From the NCBI RefSeq assembly GCF_040712315.1, contig NC_134013.1, positions 74,406,001-74,470,000 of the forward strand: a stretch of DNA of 64,000 nucleotides. Reading direction: 5' to 3'. The translations under genes were made by a program, and so were the position numbers. This stretch comes from Castanea sativa (Eukaryota; Streptophyta; Magnoliopsida; Fagales; Fagaceae). The notes beneath the pieces were generated by a model, which was not told the DNA's origin, ran no database searches, and saw only the letters and a program-made list of their open reading frames with translations. Below are positions 1 through 10,468 of this stretch, piece by piece; the stretch's first letter is position 1; each line of letters starts with the position of its first letter.

Positions 1-318
1 TTTTGTATGTGAGGAGAGGTTTAAAAGAAAAGAATCTTTATGGCATTATATGGGTAGGAAGGAAAGAAAGAAAAGGAAGGAGAGGTGACTAAAGTTTTGG
101 CATAAAGAGCTTTTTTAGTTATTCCCCTCAAAGGTTATATATATATATATATATATATATTTGCTCCTTCCTAATTAAGCTTTAAGAAGGAGTTGTCATT
201 TTTGTGTGTGTAATGTGTAGTGTATGGGTGAAAAATTCCAATAGTACAACTAATTTCACACTTATTTTAACAATTATTCAATATGATAGTGTATAAATAA
301 TAATAAAAAAGTTATAAA
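1..318. other. AT-rich intergenic DNA with a TA microsatellite
   Basis: No gene is visible. A (TA)n dinucleotide run lies at about 135-161, and short purine-rich stretches (AAGGAAAG-like) precede it. The segment runs up to the target-site duplication of the MULE that begins at 328. Confidence 0.7.
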
Positions 319-865
319 TTTATATAAGGCGTAAATGCACTTTTAGTCCCTACATTTTGGCATTTTTCCATTTTAGTTCCTACATTTCTATTTCACCACT
401 TTTAGTCCCTAGACCAATTAACGCATGTTATTTTAATCTTTTTTGTCAATCAACAGACGGAAACAACTGAGATGTCTAATGGAAGTATTAAAATATTATT
501 AAAAATTTACTATAGCACTCATTAGATTAAAAAAAAATCAAGATCTATATGTTTATCTTTTCAACAAGAACACAGACCCTCTACTTTAATATTATGATAG
601 GAAATCTGAATATATAAACCAAATCAACAAAAAAAAATATATAACAAAAAAATTCAATCTTCCTCAAAAATAACCATTGATCGTGAGAGAGGGAGAGGAA
701 GAGATGGATTGAGAGAAAGAGAGAGGTAAAGGACCATAGATTGGTGGGTGGGTCTGAAGGAGGCGAGATGGGCGGGTGGGTCTAACAGCGGCGACATCGG
801 CGGGTGGGTCTAATGGCGGTGAGATCGGTGGGTGGGTCTAAAGGAGGCGACAACGATGTGGGTCA

Positions 866-1180
866 GTCTGAAGGAGGCGACAACGACATTTGAGGTCTGA
901 AGGAGGCGACGACGACGTTTGAGGTCTGAAGGAGGCGACGACGACTTTTGAGGTCTGAAGGAGGCGATGGCGACGTTTGAGGATCGATGTTAGCTTCTCG
1001 GCTTTGGTTGAGATCGTGTTAGCTTCTCGGCTTTGGTTGAGATCGTGTTAGCTTCTCGGCTTTGGTTGAGATCGTGTTAGCTTCTCGGCTTTGGTTGAGA
1101 TCGTGTTAGCTTCTCGACTTTGAGGATCGTTGTTAGCTTCTCGGCTTTGAGGATCGGTGTTAACTTCTCGGCTCTGGTTG
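866..1180. repeat. Two adjacent minisatellites, both with 29-bp period
   Basis: Copies of GTCTGAAGGAGGCGA begin at 866, 895, 924 and 953. An unrelated unit beginning TTAGCTTCTCGGCTTTGG starts at 990, 1019, 1048, 1077 and 1106, then decays at 1133 and 1160. Both arrays step by exactly 29 bp. They lie inside the outer MULE and are richer in G+C than the flanks. No open frame of credible coding quality runs through them. Confidence 0.9.
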
Positions 1181-2182
1181 GGTTTGTAGATCAAAGATCA
1201 TGTTAGCTTCTCGGCGGTGTAGATCAAAGATCATGTTAGCTTCTCGGCGGTGTAGATCTGTGGCAAAGAAGATGACAGTCCAATGAGGCTAAGGCCTGAA
1301 CCTGAGGCATGATCAGACCGGCGAAGGTTAGGCACGATCAAAGATCATGTTGCTTGGGTTTGAGGATGGGGGCTTTGGAATTTATGATTTTTTTTATTTA
1401 TGGTGTTTTTATGCTGAATTTTCTGAGTTTATGAATTTGGTTTCTGGGTTTATGAATTTTATTTACTGGAGGTTTCGTTGTTGATTGAAAGATAAGAAAA
1501 TCTGGGTTTTGTTGTGATTTTGTATATCTGGGTTTTGTTGTTTGAGAAAACCTGATAAGATCTACTGCTAGGTTTGTGTTTGTGTTCTTGCTGGAGATCG
1601 ATTTGTGTTTGTGTTTGGTTGACAAGAAAGGGCAAGAAAATGCAAGTAAATCTGAGCATGTGTTCTTATGTTTAAAATCTGGGTCTGTGTTCTTTGGTGT
1701 TGTTCTTGAAAAGATGAACATAGATCTTGATTTTTTTTTTTGGCGTAAATGCATTTTTAGTCCCTACATTTTGACCCGATTTCTATTTTGATCCCTACAT
1801 TTTATTTTTACCATTTTTAGTCCCTAAACCAATTAACGCGTGACATTTAAGTCCTCATCCAACTAACTAGAAAATGTTGACGTGACAAATAGAGTTTACT
1901 GTTGGGCTAACATGGCCAATAAAATAATATTTAAAAATGGCATGTCAGCATAAAATAATAATTAAAAAAGACACATCAGCATCCACTAATATTTTGATTT
2001 TTTTTTAATTAATTTATCAATTTAAACAAAATGAAAAATGAAAAAAAACAAAACAAAACAAAACAAAATTAGAATCTAGAATACACTAACCCCACAAACC
2101 CAGACACAGCCCAATGCAAAAGGAAGTCTCATGAACCATACCTCTCCGATCAAACGCCCAATCTGAATTCCTCTCATTTCTG

Positions 2183-2466
2183 ATGGCCAACGTGTCGGTG
2201 GCCGCCGAGTGGCAACTTCTCAGCAATCATTACTACCGGAAACCGGAACTCTACCACCCGATGCAGCGGAGGCACATCGATCTCAGCTGCCACAAAGTCG
2301 CTTGCGCCCCATTCAGTGGTCCAATCGCTCTCATCCGCAATGATTCCAAGATCACCCAGCTCTACACTGAGTCCGTGCTCTGAAAGCTCCACCTCTTCAA
2401 CTCCACCGGCGTTTCCCTGTCTGACGTCGTTTGGAAGAACCTCGGCAATCGCTTGATCCAAAAGTT
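2183..2466 (+). pseudogene. VPS16 (VACUOLELESS1-like) N-terminal fragment, captured
   Basis: The translation starts MANVSVAAEWQLL and continues with YYRKPELY, HIDLS, KVACAPF, GPIA, DDSK-like NDSKITQLY and ESVL. This is the N-terminus of plant VPS16, a core subunit of the HOPS/CORVET vacuolar tethering complexes. After ESVL an in-frame TGA replaces the Arg codon expected there (CGA to TGA by one transition). Beyond it the frame still matches the family: KLHLFNSTGVSL, VVWKN and GNRLI. The match then stops, so only about 94 codons of a roughly 840-residue protein are present. It lies inside a Pack-MULE and cannot encode a working subunit. The identification is from memory of the family sequence. 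Confidence 0.85.
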
Positions 2467-2499
2467 TTACCTTTTGTTATGATTTAAAATAAGGCGTAG

Positions 2500-2757
2500 G
2501 TTGCTGTTGTTGGAGGAAAATGGTAGATCCGAAATGTAGGGTTCGAAAACAGAGCGGATTCGATCATAGACGACCCAAACGATTCGAGCCATGTGTTTGA
2601 CGCTTTTGTCTAAGCCTTTATTCCACAGCGAGGTTTCTTTGTAGTGTTGCACTTGTTTTCTCTGAACCTCGATTTTCTGCTTTATGTATTCCAAGTTTGA
2701 AATCTGTTTGGAACCGATAGCGTTTTTCCACCGCTCTATTTTTTGCTCTGATGCGAA
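2500..2757 (-). pseudogene. DUF668-like (PSK-simulator family) fragment, captured
   Basis: On the minus strand an open frame reads EQKIERWKNAI, then KQKIEVQRKQV, YKETSLWNKGLDK and MARIVWVVYDRI, with SVFEPYISDLP at its end. The basic KQ..QRKQV..LK.TSLWN pattern followed by a hydrophobic .ARIV..VY.RI stretch resembles plant DUF3475/DUF668 proteins (the PSK SIMULATOR 1 relatives). I recognise the pattern but cannot name the donor gene. It is an isolated piece of about 85 codons with neither start nor end of the protein. It lies next to, and opposite in direction to, the VPS16 fragment in the same Pack-MULE. Confidence 0.55.
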
Positions 2758-2976
2758 GAGAGAGAGAGTGGCGTAGCTTTTCCGATAGGAATCTAGGTCC
2801 GGTTCCGTCTTGGTAGAAGGGAGCTTGTTGGTGGGTGCTGGGTTCGTTGGTTGGGATTGCAGGGTTTGTTATTGTTGTTGTTGGTCTAATCGGTGTGGGT
2901 TTGTTGTTGTTGGTTTGGGTGTGGTTTGATGTTGTTGGTTTAGGTGTAGTTCGGTCTGATCTATTTTGTTGTTGTT

Positions 2977-3100
2977 GATGTTCATGTTCTTGATTCTGGG
3001 TTTGATGTTCATGTTCTTGATTCTCGGGTTGAATAGGTTTGATGTTCATGTTATTGATTCTAGGTTTGATGTTCATGTTCTTGATTCTGGGTTTGTTGTT
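2977..3100. repeat. 27-bp minisatellite
   Basis: About four copies of a unit containing TTGATGTTCATGTTCTTGAT sit in the right half of the Pack-MULE, with one copy carrying an extra 9 bp or so. An open frame on + (FMFLILGLMF repeats) is only a by-product of the repeat. Confidence 0.8.
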
Positions 3101-3610
3101 GTTCATGTTCATGTTCAATTTTTTGTTTTTAATTTTGTTTTTAATTTTTTTATTTAATTAAAATTAATTTAAACGCTGATGTGGCAATTTTTTAATGTCA
3201 AAATAGATTTTTTAATTATTATTTTACTGTGTCGTTAGCCATGTTAGCATTTTCTGTTAATTGAGTGATGGTAATGACTTAAATGTCACGAGTTAATTGG
3301 TTTAGGGACTAAAAGTAGTAAAAATAAAATGTAGGGACCAAAATAAAAATCGGGTCAAAACGTAGGGACTAAAAGTGCATTTACGCCTTTTTTTTTAATC
3401 TGATGAGTGTTACAGTAAATTTTTAATAATATTTTAATACTTCCGTTAGTCATCTCAGTTGTTTTCGTCTATTAACTGACGGAAATGACTAAAATAACAC
3501 GCATTAATTGATTTAGAGACTAAAAGTAATAAAATAAAAGTAGAGGAACTAAAATAAAATAAAAAACACCAAAATATAAGGACCAAAAGTACATTTACGC
3601 CTTAATATAA

Positions 3611-4666
3611 AAATAATAAACACCATTCATAAACAGGCTATTATTGTATAGTCCGGAACTATATTTCCTCTCCCTCATAGATGGATGGGTTTCACGCATC
3701 GTAAAGCTCACTTTTACGTAAGAAGCAGAAACAATAGTTTCGGACTATGTAATAATTTTCCACCATAAACCAGCTACTTATGGCAATAGTTTTATTCTTT
3801 TGGAATAATTATGTATGCGTTCGTTAAGGTGACGAGACCTGTCTATGAGAGGAGACACCCACACGTACACCTGTCCAGTGTCCAGACCGTGGCCTAATAA
3901 GATAAGGCACTGGCCTATTGTGTTTCCCATCAAAGATTGGGTGCCACGTAGATCAGGTACATACAGTCCGTGCTGCCATCTGGTACTGCATCACTGGCTC
4001 TGGCAGACTGGCACATAAAAGTGCCACTTCGTATTTGCTAAGTGGGAAGGTGCCTAAATTCTTCATTAGGTCTTGTTTGTAGCTGATAATTTCTTTGACT
4101 TGGATGATTCAGTCCCTGGTTTCCCTAGATGCTTGCATGCATGGCTTTGTTTGGTAATTGGTAAAGGAAATTGATATGAGATTAATTATAATCTAGAGTT
4201 ATAGGAAAGTAAATTTTTTTTTTTTTTAGGAAAGTAAAACTAATAAAATGGCTAGGTCTACAATATTTTCACAATAATATAGTATTTCACAATAAACCCT
4301 AGATAGTAAGTTATTATTGGTTTTAATTTGAATCCATTACTAAAATTACTTTTTTATCTATTAATAATAGCTAATAATAATTTACCATTTAAAATTTTTT
4401 ATAAAAGTATTATCAAAATATTGTGAACTAGCATTTCTTAAAGCTAATAACTCAATAAATGATTTTAGCTTAATTTCTAAACTGCCAATTTTAGGTTAGA
4501 GTGAACATGTTTTTTCAATCAAGGGGATGAAACTCTTAGGTAGGTAAAGGATGAACGTAGGCCCTACTTTTACTTTTAGGGAGAAGAAATCTGATGGTTT
4601 TCTTAGTCAGATTCTTAACCTTAGTTCGGTTCCTTTTTGGATGGTAGCAACTAACATGGTAGCTGT
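3611..4666. other. Intergenic DNA without a recognisable gene
   Basis: The stretch 3611-4247 is mixed-composition DNA with no convincing frame or repeat ends. The stretch 4438-4666 is AT-rich. A diverged MITE-like segment in between is listed separately. Confidence 0.6.
4248..4437. mobile_element. Possible diverged member of the 180-bp MULE-type MITE family
   Basis: One end reads GGCTAGGTCTACAATATTTT and the other ends AAATATTGTGAACTAGCATTTC. The interior has AAGTTATTATTGGTT and AATTTGAATCC. The layout and length resemble the two well-bounded copies at 18620-18799 and 31168-31347. No clean 9-bp target duplication can be read, so this is only a likely relative. Confidence 0.35.
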
Positions 4667-5569
4667 GAGCATCCACATCAATGGATGTAAAATTTTGCAA
4701 AATATAAAAGTAACAAATTTTACATATTTTGTTTCAAAAAATCTTCCACATCAATCCTTCTAAAATTATGTATATTTACACATCTGCTACACTAATTGTG
4801 CATATATATTATTGCTATGTATACTATTGTTTTATTAATTTCACATTTTACACATTTTTTTCTCTCTCTTCTCCATGCAAAGCGAACTCAGTCTCAGACT
4901 TCTCCTCCCCTCATCTTCTTTTTCTTCAAATACACACAAACACAAACACACCCACACACAAACACATCCACGCAGACAAACCAACAAAGAGATAGATCAG
5001 TGCTGGTGTTGGTCACTTGTGGATCGGTCGATTGGTGCTGGTGGCGCTAGATCAGAGTTCATGGGTCGACAATAATGGGTCTGAATGCTTATGGATTGGT
5101 GTTCGCGGTGGAGATTGGTGCTTATGGGTCAACAAAGTCCGTGCTTGTGGGTTTTGATTCTTGTGGTGGAGATTGGTGCTTGTGGTGGATAAGTGATTTG
5201 ACCATGAGAGGAAAAAGAAGAAGAAAATGCTTGTGGAGGGAGGTATTTGACCGTGACCTTGAAAGGAAGAAGAAGAAGTTATCGTGGAAGAAAGAAGAAG
5301 AAGTAGAAGAGGGACAAAAGATTGGTCTAAGAGATGTATAAGGACAAATAAAAAAAGATAAGTACAAAAGAAAAGATAAGAAGATAGGGACAAAGTAAAA
5401 TTTAAAAATAATAATTAAAATTTTAAAAAATATTATTATTTAAATAGAGAGGATTGTAAAAGAGATGAACTGATGTAAGTACTTTGGAAAAGTAGTAGTT
5501 TAAAATAGAAAAAGTAAATTTTTAATGTAAAATAAAAGGAAAAATTTGACCGAACTAATGCAATTGCTC
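4667..5569. mobile_element. Candidate Harbinger-like non-autonomous element
   Basis: The segment begins GAGCATCCACATCAATGG and ends GCAATTGCTC, short imperfect inverted ends like those of the better-supported element at 20393-21390. It contains a CT-rich stretch and GGTGGAGATTGGTGCTT-type repeats that create low-complexity frames on both strands. The expected 3-bp TWA duplication is not clean (TGT on the left, TAA on the right), so the boundaries are tentative. Confidence 0.4.
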
Positions 5570-6299
5570 TAAAACAGTGCCGCTTCTAGTACGTGCAGGT
5601 TGCAGCCACACATGCCCTTTGGGAAATAACAATAGAGATGCCAAGAAAGGCACATATGACATGACACATCCAATTTAGTACAGAAAATGTTATATAACCT
5701 TTACAATCTAAGGTTTAGTGGATTTTAAAAATATGAAATGATTACAAAGTTAGTGGTAGTCTACAACTTCTTTTAAAAAAACAGATTGATTCAATCACTG
5801 CTTACACCAAAAACTGATTAATATCTTAATCTAGATGATTAAGAACTATCATTCGGAGTGGATATCATAAATTGAAACTCTCTTAAAAAAAATTTAATAT
5901 TGTTATATATTTTAAAAATATAACCATTAGATTGAATTTTTTTTCGCTCTTATTGCATATGCCAAATTTTGTGCTAATCAAATATTATTTACGTTATGAT
6001 TCATGAACTTATTATATATGCATAATTTTAGATTACAAAAACTTGCAATTTAAATAATTGTTTGATAACATATCTATTGACCTTTAATCTTTTAAAAATT
6101 TTGCAAGTATGGAGAATATAAGATACATTAAAATGTAATCCAATAATTAATTTGTCAAAATTTACATCAAATATAAATTTATTGAGTGAAATTGTAACCT
6201 TAAATTACAATCAGATTTACAGCCAAACTTTTTTATTAAAAATATAACAAATGAATATCATTATTATTTTGTGATTCAGAAGACAGTGATACTGATATG
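5570..6299. other. AT-rich intergenic DNA, nothing recognised
   Basis: No frame with coding character, no inverted ends and no known RNA signature. It ends at the 5-bp target duplication of the LTR retrotransposon. Confidence 0.6.
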
Positions 6300-6304
6300 A
6301 TATC

Positions 6305-6989
6305 TGATGATGCAAAGAAAATCAGTAGGCTGGATGCTTCGGACTTGAAAGGACTACTGGTTCTTTCTGCAGCCTGAAGAAAGAAAGAAAAGCAAATCAA
6401 AGGCGACCGGGGCTGCCGGCCGAAAGCCCTCCGATGGTGAAGTTAGTTTTTCTCTCCATGTTATGAGTTCCAACTTTTTTGGTGTCAAAATGAACGTACC
6501 TTGGCCTTGTCTGAGACAGCCCCTTTTATAGTGTTCTTACAGGCGGTTATCAAGATTGGAACTTCTCCTAGATTCGAGGAGAGGTAGGAATCAAGTGTAA
6601 CTTGCATAACCGTTTGGGAGTTATGCTTCTGTTGCTCAACGGATACCTGGCGGTTATGCGTGGGATAAGGGATTGTCACGCCATGCTCGGAGATTTTCCT
6701 AAGTATGGTACCCTCGTCCTGGCCGAAGTATAGTACCCTCGTCCTGGGAGCCCTTGAATGTGCGCTGGTATGTGCAGGGGCAGTTTCGTCTAACCGACGA
6801 ATTCCTTCAGGACGACGTTATTGGCGTTTTGGACGAGTGTATCCTTCTGGTGATGCTTACCTTGTCCAGAACTCTTCTTACAAGGACCAGGTAATTCTGG
6901 GTAAGTTCATGAGGGTGTTTACGATGGTAGCCGGGTTATGGACGACCTTTATGGACGACTTGGAGATCAGCTAAATCAGCACCCTATCA
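6305..6989 (-). repeat. LTR (3' LTR in element orientation)
   Basis: It starts TGATGATGCAAAG and ends CACCCTATCA. It is nearly identical to 15745-16428 and shares the atatc target duplication. It contains repeats of ACCCTCGTCCTGG and several CTCGTCC/GGACGAG heptamers that recur through the element. Confidence 0.95.
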
Positions 6990-7004
6990 GTTGCCCCCTG
7001 TTCA
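6990..7004 (-). promoter_or_regulatory. Polypurine tract
   Basis: Read on the minus strand, the bases just before the 3' LTR are AACAGGGGGCAAC, a purine-rich run at the place where plus-strand priming occurs in LTR retrotransposons. The assignment rests on position and composition. Confidence 0.6.
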
Positions 7005-7202
7005 TAGGTCGTCCAAAACGCTTTGGTTTCTGGACTCGCTTCAATATATTACTCCACATGTCTCAAGGTACAGGGTACCCCAATTATGCCACGCGTCATT
7101 ATTTACTCGGATCAACCGTTGTGTCGATTTGGGTTTTTGAGGAGGCTACCACGCGGCTCTTCCTGATTGGATATTTCGTTTCAGGCCTTACTTTTCAACG
7201 CC

Positions 7203-7210
7203 TATAAATA
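7203..7210 (+). promoter_or_regulatory. TATA box for the opposite-strand extra gene
   Basis: TATAAATA lies about 160 bp upstream of the ATG at 7370, next to a pyrimidine-rich leader (CCTCCCATACCCTCTCC). It sits just inside the element beside the left LTR and points in the direction of the extra gene, against gag-pol. The match to a plant TATA box is good, but promoter activity is inferred. Confidence 0.6.
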
Positions 7211-7369
7211 GTGGATTTCCTCCCATACCCTCTCCATTTTTCAAATTTCCTTCATTGACATCTCTCGTCCGTTGCCTCGTCTAGGAGTATTCCAGCGTCC
7301 CTAGTTTCCGTCGTCTAGAGCCAGGTATTTTCTCTACGCTCGTCTTTAGGTTTCCCTTGCATTTCCACA

Positions 7370-9533
7370 ATGTCCGAGATTTTTTCTTCGTCTAGCAATA
7401 GCGTTGATAGGGAGATAAACGAGTATTGCAATACGACCAGCTACAGTGGCTCTAGTAGTGATAGCAGTAGTAGCGGTCATACTTCAGACGAGTATGTTTC
7501 TGGGGTTCCTGGGGTTCCCTTAGAAGTTGTCCAGGAAGAGTTTAGGACGAGAGTGTTGTCAGGGTCTAAGGCTGGCCCTTCTAGTGCCTCTTCGCCCACT
7601 AAGGGGGACAAAGTTGTTGAGACTGTTTATAGTTGTGCTGTAGGGACTCCGGCCAGGACGGACGAGAGAAAATTAGCATCCCTACGAAGCTGGTACCAAA
7701 TTCCGGACGAGCTAAATCCCAGATTGGCCGTCCGTAATGAATGGTGTTGCCAACCTCATTTTGGTGTTGGGGTTTACGAAGCCTATCTTCTAGGGGGTCT
7801 TAAGCTTCCTCTCAATGCTTTCGCTAGGGAGTTACTTTCTAAGTTAGGTATAGGTTTGTGTCAACTAAATCCTAATGCATGGAGGCTAGTTGTTTCTATG
7901 CAAGTTTTGTGGAGAGAGGTTTTTGAAGGGGATCGTCCTCTCACCGTGGACGAGTTCCTTTTTTGCTATAAACCCTCTGAAATTAGTCAATCTCGTGGCT
8001 TTTATCAGTTCACGGCCAGGAGAAAAGACTGTAGGATAATAAAATCTTTGGTTACCTCAGATAGGAGTTGGAAGACGGAGTTTTTCTTCGTCTCAGGTCC
8101 TTGGGCAGGACGTCCTGCTGAGGTGGGCAGGGATTCGTTTCCCCTATATACAGGAGAATTAGGGAACCTTCGTCCTGAAGGTATGCTCACCACTACCGTA
8201 GCACTACCTTTATTATATATCTTTCTGAGCTAATATCCTCGTCCTTATTGCAGGTGTTAGGAGGCCGTCGTTGAGCAAATTCCATCTAGGACGCGTCCAG
8301 AAAGCTCGTCTTCATCCAGAGAGGGACTTCCACTCTTTGGTCACTTTGCAGCGTCTTGCGACTTGGGAACTTGGCCCCGAGCCCTCTCCTGAAGCCTTAG
8401 CCCACGAAATTATAGTCCATCGACGTGAGTTCTCGTCTTGCACTTCTTTTTCCTTTTTTTTTTTTTTTACTTATTATTATTATTATTATTTATTTTAGGG
8501 ATGGCTACAATGAAGGAAAATAAAGGCAAGGGAGTCGCAGACGAGCGTCCTAAGCAAGACACCGAGATTAGGGCTCGTCCTGCTGCTGGCGACAAGAGGA
8601 GTCTGTCAAAGGCCATCAATCTTGAAAACCTCCCCAGTCGGAGGGCCAAGCACAGGAAGTCGTCTAAGTCTGGGGTCGTCTCTCCTGCTGTCCCTGTTCC
8701 TCCTCCTCAACCACCGTCCGTCCAGATCTTCGACGTGGAGTCGTCTGAGCCTGCTCCCACTCCACCGTCCAAGACCGGCGTTCCTGCCTCGTCCCAACCT
8801 CCCGTTGATGTTGTGCCCAACCTCCTCGAGAGTGAGGGCTTGGCTTGGGAGAGGTTCCAACAGGCAGTGTCTGACGAGGACGTGGCTGCATGCTACAACA
8901 TGTCCTTGAAAGATTTTGAGCACTCGGGTGTCCACGATCTTTTCAAGGTAACTGATACAAATTTGTTCCCGTCGTTAGCTTTTTATGCTTGTTTACTTTG
9001 CTTGATACAAAAATTCTTATTTGTTTGTGCAGGCCATGTCCAAGTTTATAGCTGCGTCTAGGTAGGCTACTGAGTTGGACAGGACGAGGTTGCTGTTGGA
9101 GAGGAGGATCAAGGAAGTCAAGGATGAGTGCAAGAGCTGGGCTGAGACGGCTGCTGAGGCTAAGGACGCGGCCAAGGATTTTCTAAACCTCGTCGAGGAA
9201 TTAAAGGCTGATGTAGTGGAAAAGGACTCTCGTCTTGACCACTTTCAGAAGAAGACCGATGAGCTAAGCAATTCCCTTGTGAGGGCTAAGGACGAGGCCG
9301 TGGAGGAGTTCAGGGCTTCGAAGCAGTTTACGGACCTTCTGGACGCCAACTATGCGGCTGGATTTGAAGACTTTCGCATGGAGGCGAAAGAAAAGTTTTC
9401 GGAAGTTGATTTCAGTCCTATCGTCCTTCAACTTGGAGGTGCTGCAAGTTCTTTTCTTCAGACTAGCTCTGAAGATGTCAATGTTGAAGACGATGCCTCT
9501 ACCCAGCCTGCTGAAGACGACCCTAATGCCTGA
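7370..9533 (+). pseudogene. Opposite-strand extra gene (aORF) of the Tat element, four exons, one nonsense codon
   Basis: Four exons join in phase with GT-AG borders: 7370-8180, 8254-8424, 8499-8947 and 9033-9533. The predicted protein of about 640 residues has a Ser-rich N-terminus, then a conserved-looking globular part (LRSWYQIPDELNPR, YEAYLLGGLKLPL, QLNPNAWR, WREVFEGDRPLT). A Pro/Ser-rich linker with basic patches (SRRAKHRKSSK) follows, then an acidic/basic coiled coil (ERRIKEVKDECKSWAE). The gene resembles the antisense extra ORFs reported between pol and the 3' LTR of Tat elements, often annotated as plant-transposon proteins; the function is unknown. A TAG at 9063-9065 stands where the flanking coding sequence suggests CAG, cutting off the coiled coil. 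It has its own TATA box and ends about 900 bp before pol's stop. Confidence 0.8.
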
Positions 9534-9942
9534 TGCCTGTTGTTTGAAAATTTTCATCATTTGTTCAAGTGTTTTCTTCCTGTCTTTTTTTTTAAAATGT
9601 ATAAGAGTACATTTTTTTCGTCCTGAGTACTTTTGACGGCTTTATAAACAATGCCTTTCAAGGCTTACTTCTCAAGGGTTTTTGGACGGTGGTCGTTCAC
9701 CCTTTTATTGTTTAATGAATGTTTATTTTCAGTTATCATTATTGTTGTTCCATGGACGAGTGTGTGTATTATTTTTTTTATTCAATTGCCTTTTAAGCAA
9801 TGTTCCCCTGTGTTGGGTGATTGTTCACACGATGCCCTTATGGACGATCAGCTTAGGACGATCATGACCGTCTCGACCATATGCTCGTCGTTAGAACGCA
9901 GGTGTTAATGCCTACTTCCCTTCTTAGACGAGTAAGCCCTGG

Positions 9943-10140
9943 CTAAGGAAAACTTGGACGAGCATGCCTTAGCATTGTTGCTTTATCCTCATTCTTTTCT
10001 AAGGAAAGCCTGGACGAGCATGCCTTTGCATTTTTTTTCTTTGCTTTATCCTCATTCTTTTCTAAGGAAAGCCTGGACGAGCATGCCTTAGCATTTTTTT
10101 CTTTGCTTTATCCTCGTTTTAAAGGAAAGCTTGGACGAGG
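9943..10140. repeat. Tandem repeat of about 60 bp between pol and the extra gene
   Basis: Three to four copies of a unit with AAGGAAAGCCTGGACGAGCA, TGCCTTAGCATT and CTTTATCCTCATTCTTTTCT follow each other, differing in T-run length. Tandem arrays in this spacer are also known from other Tat-type elements. Each unit carries one GGACGAG. Confidence 0.85.
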
Positions 10141-10468
10141 TAGTCTTCGTCCAGAGATTTTAATTGCCTAAGGCTTTTGCCTCGTCTGTGGGTATTATCA
10201 GGGAAACTGGAATTCAAACATATAAGAAAACCATATTATTACATGAACATTGTTCACAAACTTGGCACATGCTTATAAGCTAGTGCCTTATTAAGATAAG
10301 TACATAGCATCATCTTTCATAAGCTAGTTTGTAGGTAGTGCAAAAGTTCGAGAACTAGTGCACTTTTATTCATAACACACCATAACGGTAGTAAAAGCAA
10401 AAGCAAATATAGGTAAACACGCAAATCACAACTGTAATTTTGCCACTGACTTCCCTCGTCCTTGCTCA

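Larger units (their letters stand above)
1742..3387. mobile_element. Pack-MULE nested in the outer MULE
   Basis: The left end GGCGTAAATGCATTTTTAGT and right end AGTGCATTTACGCC are inverted repeats extending well over 60 bp (including the ATCGGGTCAAAA segment). The element is flanked by nine T residues on each side (1733-1741 and 3388-3396), consistent with a 9-bp MULE target duplication. No transposase is present. The interior carries two recognisable host-gene fragments in opposite orientations: a VPS16 N-terminus on + and a DUF668-like segment on -. This is the Pack-MULE pattern of gene-piece capture between MULE termini. The ends resemble those of the outer element, so both probably belong to one family mobilised by the same transposase source. 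Confidence 0.85.
328..3601. mobile_element. MULE-type DNA transposon (outer element, non-autonomous)
   Basis: The two ends form long terminal inverted repeats of about 215 bp. The left end starts GGCGTAAATGCACTTTTAGT and the right end is the imperfect reverse complement, ending ACATTTACGCC. Flanking 9-bp copies tttatataa (319-327) and ttaatataa (3602-3610) match at 8 of 9 positions, as expected for Mutator-like elements. No transposase is seen; the interior holds GC-richer sequence and 29-bp minisatellites. A second element (1742-3387) is inserted in a T-run at the inner edge of the right terminal repeat. The superfamily call rests on TSD length and long inverted repeats, so it is strong for boundaries and moderate for family. 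Confidence 0.85.

Noticed and set aside
866..1180. Regularly spaced 29-bp repeats considered as a CRISPR array
   Set aside because: The units are directly adjacent with no unique spacers, and this is plant nuclear DNA.
1398..1791. Overlapping open frames of about 70-118 codons on both strands
   Set aside because: Low-complexity GT-rich DNA inside the outer MULE; no family signature, and frames on both strands open only because of skewed composition.
4551..5393. Several open frames in CT-rich and GGTGGAGATTGG-type sequence
   Set aside because: The frames overlap on both strands and follow simple repeats within a probable non-autonomous element.
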